From: Podocnemis expansa
Lineage: Eukaryota > Chordata > Testudines > Podocnemididae
Assembly: GCA_007922195.1 (NCBI GenBank)
Contig: ML681991.1
Coordinates: 43,726,905 to 43,790,904, forward strand
Direction: 5' to 3'
DNA: 64,000 bases
In this document: piece after piece, positions 39,101 through 51,100 of the stretch
How the letters are laid out: each line of letters starts with the position of its first letter
How positions within the stretch are numbered: position 1 is the first letter of the stretch
Program-made: the position numbers and the translations under genes
Notes under the pieces: model-generated
Seen by the model: only the letters and a program-made list of their open reading frames with translations
The model's database searches: none
What the model was told of the DNA's origin: nothing

Positions 39101-42100
39101 TTGTTAGAAAAGCCAAGGGCTTCTTGAGCCTCATCTGTGCTGTGGGATACATAGATTGCACACCACTGCCCACCATGGCACAGCGTCATCTGAAGATGCC
39201 AACAGGGGGCACCCCAGCATAGATGAGGATCATGCGTTTTGTTTTGAAACCAAGTTGGGTGACCCTGCTGGGTATATGAGTTGCTTTGATATTGAGCCAG
39301 AATGGGGGGATCAACACAGGGCCACAGTGGATTCAGGCTGATCTCTGAACGTTTTCTGTTCTCTCTGAGGTGGGCCTGCCCACTATCTGAAAGGGTTGCA
39401 CTTTTCTTGTGGTCAGGGCCTTGAAATAGTAGTGATGTTCCCATTGCAAACCAGCCCTGAAAATATTTCAGGGGCTGCCTGTGATCCCTGACTCCCTTGA
39501 ATTCTCTCAGTCTTGGGCTGTATTTTTCAGCAAAGTACAGGAGTTTGTTGGCGTTCCTCTCTATCAGCTGTATTGTATTCAGGTCTGAGGTGCTGCTGGG
39601 AGGGCAGGCGGTGCCTGGCACATACTGAATATCACAATTGGCCTTGTCATCTCTTTCAGTGCGACGGGGTGACCATCTCCTTGCCCAGTTTGCAGGGGAT
39701 TGCTGTACTCAACATCCCCAGCTATGCTGGCGGTATCAATTTCTGGGGAGGCACAAAGGAGGATAACGTGAGTGCGGATGGGGCGGAGGCCTCTTTAGCT
39801 AATGATGCCAGTGCTGAGTCTGAAGGCAAAATGCCTCTGTGGAGTTCTAACAAGAGATCTGATAGCCAGTAAGGGACAGAGGGATCGCCAGATGGATCAT
39901 TGGCTCAAGGTCTGCCCAGTCTGGTCTTTCACTTCCTGCCAGATGGATGGGCCCATGGTCAGTTCTGATCCTGACAGTAGTCTGTCCCTGGATGGTTGGA
40001 GAAAAAGGTTGGGAGGGTGGGAGTCTCTCTCACAGAGAGGTAGTGTTGTCTAGTAGTGAGAGCAGAGAGGGCTGGGGTTCAGAAGGTCTGCAGTCCAGGC
40101 CTGACACTGCTGCTGACTCTTTCGATGGTCTTTGGCAGTTCACAGCCACTCACTGTGCCTCAGTTTCCCTATCTGGGAAGCAGAGTTCTCCCTTTGCAAA
40201 ATGCTAGAGCAGTTTTTGTAAGTCCAGTCCAGCTCATTGTGCCCCAGTACACAGCCTGACTCCATGGGTTCATGCTACAGTCAGAAGTCTGAGTGGCAAG
40301 GACACTTTGGGTACATCTACACTATGGGCTTAAGTCGACTAATGGAAAGCCATGACCACATGTGAAGTTCATTAAGTAAACTTAAGGGCTTCCTTAAGTC
40401 GACTTAATCACTCTCACTCTTTAAGTGAACTTGGGCATTAAAATGACTTTATTAAGTCGACTTAATGCAATGTGGCCATCTAAATCATCTTAAGAAGCCC
40501 TATGTAATAACATGTGCCTGCTTAAGTTGACTTAAGCAAACACAGTTTTTATTAGAACACTTTCTGAAGTCGACTTAACCAACTTTGTTAAGTTGACTTA
40601 AGAGAAGGGTGGACTCACTAAGTCAACTTAACAAAGTCGACTTTAAGTCGACCTTATTAAGTTGAATTAACAAAGTTGACTTAGCTTTTGTAGTGTAGAT
40701 ATAGCCTTTGTGAGGATGCCAAGCTCTCAGGAGAGGAGAGCACTTGGCCCTGTTTCAGTGCCCAAGCTCCCCCTCCACATGGGCAAATCAGGGGAAGGGC
40801 TGCCAGGGCCTTTTCTGTCCCTCATGTCTCACCTCCTGATCTCAGCAACTGCACCTACTGCCCAGCCTGGCTTCACCATGGCAACCCTGCAGCTCTGTCC
40901 CTTGGCCATCTTGAGAGTCTTCAGAAATGGTATCTACTCTAGATGTAGAGAGAGACAGAGACCTACAGATAGAAGATAGACACAGAGCCCCACAGCTGGA
41001 CAGACACCCACACGGTATGAGGAAGAGGTGCTGGTGATGGTCACAGGGTGTCTTGCTCCCCTGCAGAACTTTGGGGCACCCTCGTTTGATGATAAGAAGC
41101 TGGAAGTGGTGGCTGTCTTTGGCAGCATCCAGATGGCCGTGTCACGAGTCATCAACTTGCAGCATCACCGCATTGCCCAGGTAAAGAGATGTCCGAGCAG
41201 CAGATAATCTAACCCTGGGCTGGACCCATCTGGCTAGCCTAGAGGACTGAGGACCTGGATGAGCCTTGTCTGCAGGGTCTGACCCCATTGCTGTCTGCCT
41301 TGTGGGAGGCCCAGCTGAGGCTGGGGATAGAGCAACCCCAGACAGAAGAAGTGGCAAGAGGGCAGGCAAGGGCCAGTGGTGAGGAAGTATGAGGCACTTG
41401 GCCTCCAGGGAGCAGTCCTCAGTGGGCCTGGTAAGCAGGCAGGGCCCCTTACTGACATGGGCAGGGAAGGCTCTAAATTTCAGGGAACAGCTCATGCTTG
41501 GGGACCTGAGAAGGGACTCCCAGAGGTTTTGGGGGGCCTGGGACAAAATCTGACCCTGACACCCCCCCCCGTGGGATTCCCAGGTTTGAGGGGCTTCTCA
41601 AATAGAGTACCATGGAAAACTGCCTCTTTTGTCCCCTCCCGGGTGGCCCTGAGCCTGAGTGACTTGGAATAAGGGTGTTCGTCCTCTATATCTCAGTGTG
41701 GGGCAGCCCCGAGCTGTGGGGTGCAGGGAGAGCTGTCATAGTCTTGAGCCCCACAGATTATGTTCTCTGTGAGTGTGAGGTGTTCCACCAGCATGCAGTG
41801 GAGAGCTCTGGGCTGGGAGTGTGTCACGCTCGCAGTGCATGGAGCATCAGGCATGCTGGAAGTGGGCGTCCTGCAAGCTGAGGAAGCAGAGTGGGATCTG
41901 CTGAAGGTTACACTCTGTGCCAGCTGGAAGGTGGGATGCTCAGATTAGGGAGAGGGGCACATGTCTGCCTTGCTCGAACTGACACCTGACAGTGGCAGTG
42001 TGCCCATGACAGTGACTCAGCTGTCCGAGTATGCATGTGTGAAGGGTTTGGTCTCCTAGGGCTAGCCTGGGCCACCATGTTTTCAGGTGCCAGCTCAAGT

Positions 42101-45100
42101 AGAACTAATAGTGTCCATGAACCCACGCTAGGAATCCTGCCTCCCCGCAGCATCTCCAGTCCTGATGCCCTGGAGCACCTGGCAGAACCCAGCTACCAGG
42201 CTAGGAGACATGGTTCTCTTGGGCTGCAAAGTGCCATCTGGCAGGAGGCACGTCCTGGCATCACAGACCTAACTTCCCTGGCACCGAGCCATGGCAGAGC
42301 CGCGGTTTGCAGGGGAGTTCCCTTCCCTCATCTCATGGGAGGCCCTTGACCTGGCCATGCATGCTAACTGGTTGTTTGGTACCAGCCTCTTCCCTGTGCT
42401 TGCCTGACAGTGTCGGATGGTGAAGATCACGATCCGAGGAGATGAGGGCGTCCCGGTGCAGGTAGATGGAGAAGCCTGGATCCAGCCTCCAGGGATCATC
42501 AAAATCCAACACAAGAACCGAGCCCAGATGCTAACTAGAGACCGGGTGAGAGCTGCTTGCTGCCCTTGGATTGCAGAGCAGAGGAAGGTGCTTCAGGGAG
42601 CTGCTGTTAGCTTGCAGACATTCTGCCTGGCCTGGGACCTTGTCAGCTCTGCTGAGCTAAGTGAGGCCAAGCCTGTCTGGGGGCAGGATGGGGAACTCAG
42701 TCATAGTGCTGGGTAATCAGTCCCCCTCTCCAAGCCAGCCCTGAGCCAGAGTCCTCCGTGGTGCTAACTGTGTGCTTTGCTGGTGGAAGCACTGACAGCC
42801 AGATGAGCCCTTGACTGGCTGGGCTAAAAAAATTTTATAGCCCTTCCCCCAAAGAACTGGGTGGTTCATGAGATTCCAGTGCAGGTAACTACACAAATAC
42901 CTGTCACATTCCACCCCAGAGGTGCCTGTATTTCAGCAGTGGGAGCAGTAATTGGTGCGTGCCAGCATCTGGGATTTCTGGGGTCGTCTTCTCACTGCTG
43001 TGTCTTCTCCCATGCTGTTGCACTTCGATCTCAGCCAAGGGATGGCCTAGCACGTTTGGGTGGGGTGGCAGAGGCCCTAGAGGAGTGTAAAACCCTCTGT
43101 CCTGTATGAATGATGGTTGCCAGGCAGTGCCTGTGGAAGCAGCGCAGAGCCAGACACCTCCAGCCCTCCCATGTTAGTAGAAGGGTTGCCTTGTCCCTCT
43201 GCAGGCCTTTGAAAGCACCCTCAAGTCATGGGAGGACAAGCAGAAGGGTGAAGGCTATCGAGCCCCGGCGCGGCCCCGCCTCAACTCCCAGCAGTCCATG
43301 GAGTACCTGACTGATGAGGAGTATAGCCAGATGCAGCAGCTGGCGCAAGCTGCAGAAACTCTCATCACCAGGTGAGTGGCAGGGCTCAAGGAACGGGGTG
43401 AGGGGCAGGGGTGCGGCCCAGCTGGGGCTGGCTGGGGCTGAGAGGCAGTGCCTTATGCTGCTCGGCAGCACCTCCTGTGGGTGGTGATGAGCAGAGTTGC
43501 TGAGCTGAAGAAAGGAATTGAGTTCAGGTTCTTTCCAGCTCACAGAGTGGTAGTTGGGCATGGGGGTTGGGAGGACCTGTGAAGGGGCCTAGAGGGATGC
43601 AAATAAGATGCTCTGGTCTGTGACTGATACCATCCAGGGCCTGCTCTCCCAGCCTTGATCCAACCCCTACACTCAGGAGAGCTTGTAGACTGGGGGAACC
43701 ATCACTCCAGGGAGTGCTCAGAGTCCAAAATCTCTAGGGTAAGAGCTGATGTTGATACAGGGATGCACAGTGTGATGGGCAAGGACTCCTTGCCTCAGAT
43801 CTCCTCCCTGGGACCCACAGTGTGATGGACAGAGACGCCTTCCAATGGACCCCCTCCTAGCCCATGGATCCTGGGCTGCTTGTCAGACACTCAGTCCCCA
43901 AGAGGTGATTGGAAACAATGGGAGCTGTGATTTCCCATCTACTTCCTTCCTTTATTTTCCTCCAGGATCCGCGAGGCAGCAAAGACCCACAAAGCCATGG
44001 AGCAGGAACTGGCCCATGCTGTGAATGCCTGCTCTTTGTCCCTGAACGAGGCCCTTCAGAACAAGAGCAGCAGCGGGTCTGAGGTGAGCACAGGTGGGCA
44101 CAGCCAGCCTCATGGCATGGCGCAGGGGGAATGAGAAGGCAGGGTATGAGCCCCTGGGTTGGATCTGAAGAAGCAGTGGCAGCAGGGAGTGTGGTGGAGA
44201 GAGAGATGGAAGATTGATGAAGGTGAAACCCAAAGGTTAAATGGATATTATAGGAGAGCCAGTAAATAAATAGAATGAGGAGTAAGGCTAGCTATAAATA
44301 GAGCCAGCAAGGCAGAGACAGCTACAGATGGAATACAAATGCAGGAGGCTCCCTACTGCCCTTCCTTACAACCCATGTGAAATCCATTTCTCTCTGCCTC
44401 CGCTTATATAAATGTGCTGGGAGCGAAAGCCCTGCTCCCTGCCTAGGGTGATGGGGTCATGATGGTTCACTGAACTCTACAGCTCTGTTTTGATCAGATA
44501 TTCAGAGCATATGAGGTCAGAAGAGACTGCGACACTCCATTCTGAATGCGTGCCACAGGACTTCCCTGAATTAATCTTATTTGAACTAGAGCAGATAGTT
44601 TAGAAAAACTTCCCATCTGGATTTAAGAGTCAGTAGTGATGGAGAATTCACCACCACTCTTGAGAAATTAATTTCCCTCTCTGTTAAAAATGTGCATTTT
44701 ATTTTTAGTCTGAATATGTCTAACTTCAACTTGTACTCATTGGCTCTCTTTTAAGTCATAGATAAACCTGACTGCTTGTGGTGCTAAGTCCAGAAAGTGC
44801 ATGCATGTGAACACAGGGTTTAACATAGAATTCGTTTTTCAAGTTGTCATCTTCTCTTTCTCTCCTGCACAGTGATTTATTGCTTCAAGGTGACTTTAGA
44901 TGGTATGAGTTGGTTGGGGAAAGACCTAGTTCTCTTCTTCCCTGCAAAAAATATGTTGAAAAATGAAAAAATGTTTGTTTGACTTAGATATTTCTGGATT
45001 TTATCAAAAAATAGAAAATTGGCAACCAAAAACTGAAGTGTTCTGGTTTTAGTCTGAAAAAAGTGGGAAGTCAGTGCTCCCAGCCCCCAAAGCCCAGTTG

Positions 45101-48100
45101 TCGTTGTTCTTTACAAACTTGACATGTTTGCAAAACCAACATTTTTGTGGAAAAACCGCAGTTGAATCACGGTTTAATGTAATTGTAGCCATGTAAGCCC
45201 AAGGATGTCTGAGAGACAAGGTGGTGGAGGGGGAAGTCAGAGCTTTTGTTGGTGAGACAAGCTTTTGAGCCACACAGAGCTCTTGGTAGGAAGGGTATGC
45301 CAGTGGAAGCTCCTCACTGATCAAAGTGACACTGGACCCTGCCAGAACAACAGATGCGAAACCTGCAGACGTTTCTCCATTGCTGCGATGATCAACAACC
45401 CCCACCACAAGTTTTCAAGGTCCATGGGTCCCACACAGGGCCATCACAACATGTGGGGGTCTTCAAGCAGGGCACTGAATGTCTTAATAACAGCTCTGTG
45501 GGTGAAGCCCAAAGCTTCTTGTGCAGTTTGTTGAGGTTGCACAGAAACATGATAAAAGAAAAACTCCCTGTCACCTGTCTCATGAAGCGGTCACTCCATA
45601 GCCCATCTGTCAGTCCTCATTCTCCAAGGATACCTGCATGATGCTTTCAACAGATGGGACTAGGCCCTTAAATTCATCAGTCTTCTAGAGCAGTGGTTCT
45701 CAACCTTTTGCAGGTGCGACACACTTGGTGGCATACTGTGAACCTACAGGACACACCAGCCCACCTCTCCCAGGCTAAATCCAGCCATCTCCCCAGCTCT
45801 GCAACACACTTTCCACTGTGTCTGATACAGTGACTGAGAACCACTGTGGTAGAAGCTAAAAACCAGGGGCTGAGCAGAGAGAGACACTGGATTGATGGCT
45901 TATTCCAACAATCTGTAACCCTCCGACCCCTCTTCTTGTACTGTGGCCTGTTAATGGGCCACTGTCCCTTGGATGGTCCCTTACAATATGTATTGAGCTG
46001 TCCCACTCCAGCTACCTTTTCCAGACCTGAAGAGGAGCTCGCTGGAGCACAAAAGCTTGTTTCTCTTACCAGCAGAAGTTGGTTCAATAGATGAGATTAC
46101 TTTCCCTAGCTTGACCATTGAATCAGAAAGTTGTTATCTGTGGAGGACCAGGGAATGTTCTGGAGGAAAGTTTCTGACCAGTTCTGACTGGGGCGGGGTG
46201 CTCCTACAGTACATGCTGGTTAATGGCTGTCTAACCACTGCCTCCTGCTCAATGGACTGATTTGTTTGAGTGTTTGCAGCACCCTTTTCTGTAGATAATC
46301 AGTTGTGCTTGGTAAGACTGTACAACACCTAGCACAGCAATCACTGTTAATGGACCTATTGGTAGTCATAGCAGTACTGAGCAATGCAGTGTGACGCTAG
46401 AGGCAGGTTCAGTGCCAAAGGAGGGCCTGCTTTCTCTTTTTCAGGCTATAGTTTCTTGGGCCATTTTTTTGTTCTGCAACTTCATTGACGTTGGCAGGTT
46501 TTCCCCAGAAGGTGATGTTGGGCTCTAAGGTTATGTCTACACCGAAGGCTTAAGTCGACTTAAGCAACTCCCTGGCCACATTTGGAGTTCATTAAGTTGA
46601 CTTATATACTTGCTTAAGTTGATTTAATAACTCCTGCCCTTAAAGTCATGTTTAAGAGTTAAGCTGACTTTATTAAGTCGACTTAACACAATGTGCCCAT
46701 TAAAGTCAACTTAATAAAGTCGACTTTGTGCATTAAAGCCACTTTATTAAGACTTTATTATGTTGACTTTATGGGTCCCCTGGCTTCAGTCGACTTTATA
46801 AAAAGTCAATGTAAACAAATGGGGCCTCACTAAGTCAACTTACCTAAGACCTGTAGTGTAGACATAGCCTAAATCTGCTTTGACCACTGCACATCGTGAT
46901 CTGCCCCACTAAGGCTTTGGGCCCAACAATGAAACTCCTATGCTTCTGCTGCCTGACTATCTTGCTGTGGGAAGATGGGGTGATGTGGTTTCTTTGTCTC
47001 TGAAGATGGCATAGATCCCATCCCCTTGTGGGCTGTAATGCTGGGCCCGGGACCTTGAGCCAAAGCCAGGGACGGATGTGGAGCCTGCTATGGTTTCAGG
47101 AGGCAGGTGGCTGTGTGGGGAACAAGCTGGCATCTCTAGCTTGCCTAGGCGGCTGATGTGAGGCAGGGGGAAGTATAACAGTCCAGCCCAGTTCAGGGTC
47201 ACTGCTGCTTCCTGGCACTGCTCCAGGGCTCTGTCCTGCTCCGCTGAGGGTGCTAGGGCAGGGGAAAGAACCATGACTCTGTGTAACCAGTCTCACAGGA
47301 CTGTCAGCCCAAAGCATCACAACCAGGCAAGAGGGAACAGTGTGCCCACCATGCTGTCCACTCAGAGCCTGTTACCTTAGCAACACTCATCCCTGTATGC
47401 CTGCAGACTAATGTGGCTTCTCTCTCTCCTCTTTCTTTGCATCCATTGCCTCTCAGTTTCTGAGCAGAAACACAGCTGTGGATGTGTCGGTTAGCGTGAA
47501 AGCCCTTTACACTGAAACCAGAGCTTTTCTGGAAGGAAAACTGGTGAGTGCATGGCTGGGGAGGAGCCACCCCTGTGGGTGTGTGCTCTGCTCAGCTCCA
47601 GGCGGGCAGAGGGGTGGGCTGGTCTATGTTAGTCCTTTGCATGAATCCCCCTTGCACTCAGCATTGGGATCAAAGGTGTAACCCATGGCAGAAAGTGCTC
47701 CAAGTTCCATGCTGCAGGCCAGGGATGGGGGACATTCTAGCATGGATAGGGTTACAGATACCAAGCATGGAAAGGAGGACAGGGAAGTACGAAAAGGAGG
47801 ACTTTGGAGGACACATACATGTCCAGGGCCCTTTCATGCACCCCAGCTACTGCCCCCTTGATGTCTGCCCCACCACCACCCAAGCTGCCCCCCCCCCCCC
47901 CCAACCTGGCAGGCATTTGTGAAAAAAGCTGATTTTGTCCAGTGAAACCACACTCTAAAAATAGAAGTGCACTGGAGCAAGCTGCACCAGAATGTGTTCC
48001 TCTGCTGGCTCAGGGGGCTGCGGTGGGCTTGAGCAAGTCCGGCCACCTCTCCCCTCCCTTCCCAGTGCGAGGGGATGCCCCGCACCCACCACAGCCCCCT

Positions 48101-51100
48101 GAGCTGGCAGGGAAATGCGTTCCAGTGCAGCGCGCTCCCATGCGCTTCTGTTTTTAGAGTGCAGCCCTGGCATCCGGCAAAAAGCTGGGCAAAATCAACT
48201 TTTTAACAAATGCCTGCTGGATGGATGATGTCAGGACAGAAAGGAGGACATGTGGTTAGGGTGGGGTGGGGCTGAGACTGAGGGGAATGTTATGCAGGGC
48301 ACTTAGCTGAGAGTTAAGCAGAGGCCCAGGTGCCCTGCCAGCCCAGCAACTGGGGCTGCTTGAGAGTGATGACAGTAATGAACAGCCAAGTGATCAGTAA
48401 CTTGCAGACACTGGTCTCTGTCTCAGCAAGGGAACCTGAATGGCAGTGGGCAGAAATTTTGCCCAGGGGCTCATCTTTGTAGTTAGCTGAGCCCCAGTCC
48501 CAAGTGGCTGGAGCCATACGACAGCTCGAAGCATCCTTCGGTATCCACGGTGTGTGCTCTTGGGCCGAGTTCTGTGCTGGGTGCTCATGTTTCTCCTCTG
48601 ACCCATGCAGCAGTTGGACTCCCCACAGCAAGAGGAGGGGCTGCAGGGATCCCTTACCGCAGTCAGCCAGGAGTTGCAGAAGCTGCCAGACATTCATTGG
48701 CTGGCGCCCATCATCAACTCTGCTGAAGAGGTGGGTGTGCAGGGCCACTCAGGGCAGATGGGTCAGTTGGTTCCTCATCTCCTTGGTGCTGCAGGGCATT
48801 GCTGTTGAGAAGGATGAGGCAGCCTGGCCAAGTGAGTAGAGCAGGATGACCCTGGCTAAATCCTTTATTAACAAGTCTGTTGTTTGGTCTATGCAGTCCA
48901 ACCTACCTGTTGCCTGGGATGGCTTTGTGTCCCATCCTTCCTATATGTCTATGCGCCTCTGCAAGGGGCTTCTTGAGGTCTCTGCCTGAATGAGTCTGCT
49001 GACTGACTGCAAATTTGTAGGTTTTCCTCTGTATGCCCCTTTCTCCTGCCTCCCCTTCCTCTGCTGTCTTCTCCCAAACCCTGCCCCTGTAGTCATATCT
49101 GCCTAGCCAGGGCTTGCCTGGGTCCTGCTAAACTCTCAAGGCTCCTCATGGGCCCAAGCCTGCTTTGAGGGGAGGGGATGGGGGTTACTGGAGAATCCAG
49201 CATAGCTAGAGCCCCCCTCCTTCTCTCTGGGAGGCGCAGAGAGGAGGTAAGGGGTGACGCACTCTCTGAGCCACCAGAGAACTAGTGCTGGATTTCGGTG
49301 TGCAGGATCCGTTCATGCTGTGTGACTAAAAGGTACACGCAGCCCCCTCCCCCCTGACTTGATGGTGCATGTTTATGTGCCCCACTACGTTCTCAGGGTT
49401 GCTCTGTTCTCACATGGTCTCCAGTACTGTGCTAGAGGGATGGAGGGTCTGAGAGGATCCTGAGTCTGGAGTGCCAGGGTTTCTCATGACCATTATAGGC
49501 TGCCATGGTAAGCAAGTTCACATGGCATTTTTCAGCTGCTGAACCCTTTATACAGCTATATCTTACAGTGGGGAAACTGAGGCTGGGGAGTCACATGGGG
49601 TGCACAAAAATGGAGCTGAGCTGCTAAAGTTACGCCCCAGGACTCACTGCTGGCATGCACTGTGGAGGGTGGTAGTGTGGGGTGATGTAATGTAGACAGG
49701 GCTCAGACACTTTACAGATCTGTTCTCCAGTCTCATTAAGCAGTAGAAACCTCCATGCCCTGTCTAGACTGTGGCCCCTATTGCTGGTGAAGCTGGGCTG
49801 GTGTGATCCACATCTTGCAGTGCAGAGAAGACCAAGGAAGAGCTGTTGGGTTAAGTCAGCTGTTCTAATTACTGGTCTGTGCTGCTGACAGGGGTGGTGG
49901 GCATCTGAGCCAGGGCACCAGATGACATCCATGCTTGTTAATCCAACCAGTTCTCTCTCTTCCTGCCTTGGGCACCAGGAGAGCTCCGGGAGTGGCAACA
50001 AGGGCAGCCTGAAGCTACGGCTCAACATTCCCAAGCCCAAGAAAGACAAGGAGAAGTTTCAGAAGCCAAAATCCAACAGTACAGTCCCAGGTAAACCTCC
50101 CAGACCAGCGGGGCTAAGTGGGCAGGGCGGCCTCTGATTTCCATGGACAGGGACCTGCTGTGCTCCCAGCCACACCCATCAATCCAGCCACAGGAAATCC
50201 GGAGTGCTGGGCCATGCCCATGGAAGGAAATGGGGCAGGCTGGAAACTCCTCTGGCACAGCTGCTTGCATGCCTGCTTTGCCTACCCCTGGACACACTAC
50301 AGGGTAGCAGAGGATGAGGTGACTAACAAAGGCCTGGAGGGACATAGCTGGTTGGGACGTCAGCTCCAGGCTCCTTCTGTCAGTGGAAGAGGGAGTTACC
50401 AAAATGGATTTTAGACTGAGGAGGATAGTGCAAGCTCTGAGGAATTTAGAAGTGTGCCTCATTGGCTTGCAGTGGGATTCAGGCTCCAAACCCCCTAAGA
50501 CACATTTGAATCTGTCCCCTCACTGGCATAGCATTGCATGCAGACCCAATGCCACTGTCCCATCCCAGCTGCCTCTGTTGCCCCCTCAGCCCCCACAGGA
50601 CTGAGCCAAGGGCCAACTTGCTGCACTTGCCTCTCTCAATCCTGCTCCATCCCCAGCTCCCTGCACTGGCTGGGGAATTCCCACAGCAAGTTCCAGCTGG
50701 GAAATGTCAGGCCTTTCCCTTGAGGTCTGGCTACCTTAGTGGGAGCATGGGCTAGTGGTCAGAGCACGGGCCTGGGAGTGGGTTTAACGGCAGCTATCCA
50801 CTCCCTCTCGGTGTGACCATGAGCCCACGGGCTGTGACAGCCTCTCCCAGGGCATGTGGCCTGTCAGCAGCTGAGATCACAGGAAGCAGGGGGCTTCTGG
50901 CACTGTTCCCCATTCTAGGGCGTTGCACCCATCCCAGCCCACTCAAGGGATCTCCCTGTGCTCCTGCCAATCCCTATACAGGCTGGTTTGGCCTTGCCTC
51001 TGCCCAGGGATTTTGCAGGGCTGCAGCAGCTGTATTGGGATCCTGGAGCTGAAGATGCCAGTGCCTGCATTTCTGTGGCAGTTGTGAGCTGGGCCTCCTG

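Noticed and set aside
38854..39621. 255-codon minus-strand frame antisense to a DGKK intron
   Set aside because: No recognisable domain or splice-supported structure; a chance open frame in intron sequence as far as I can tell.
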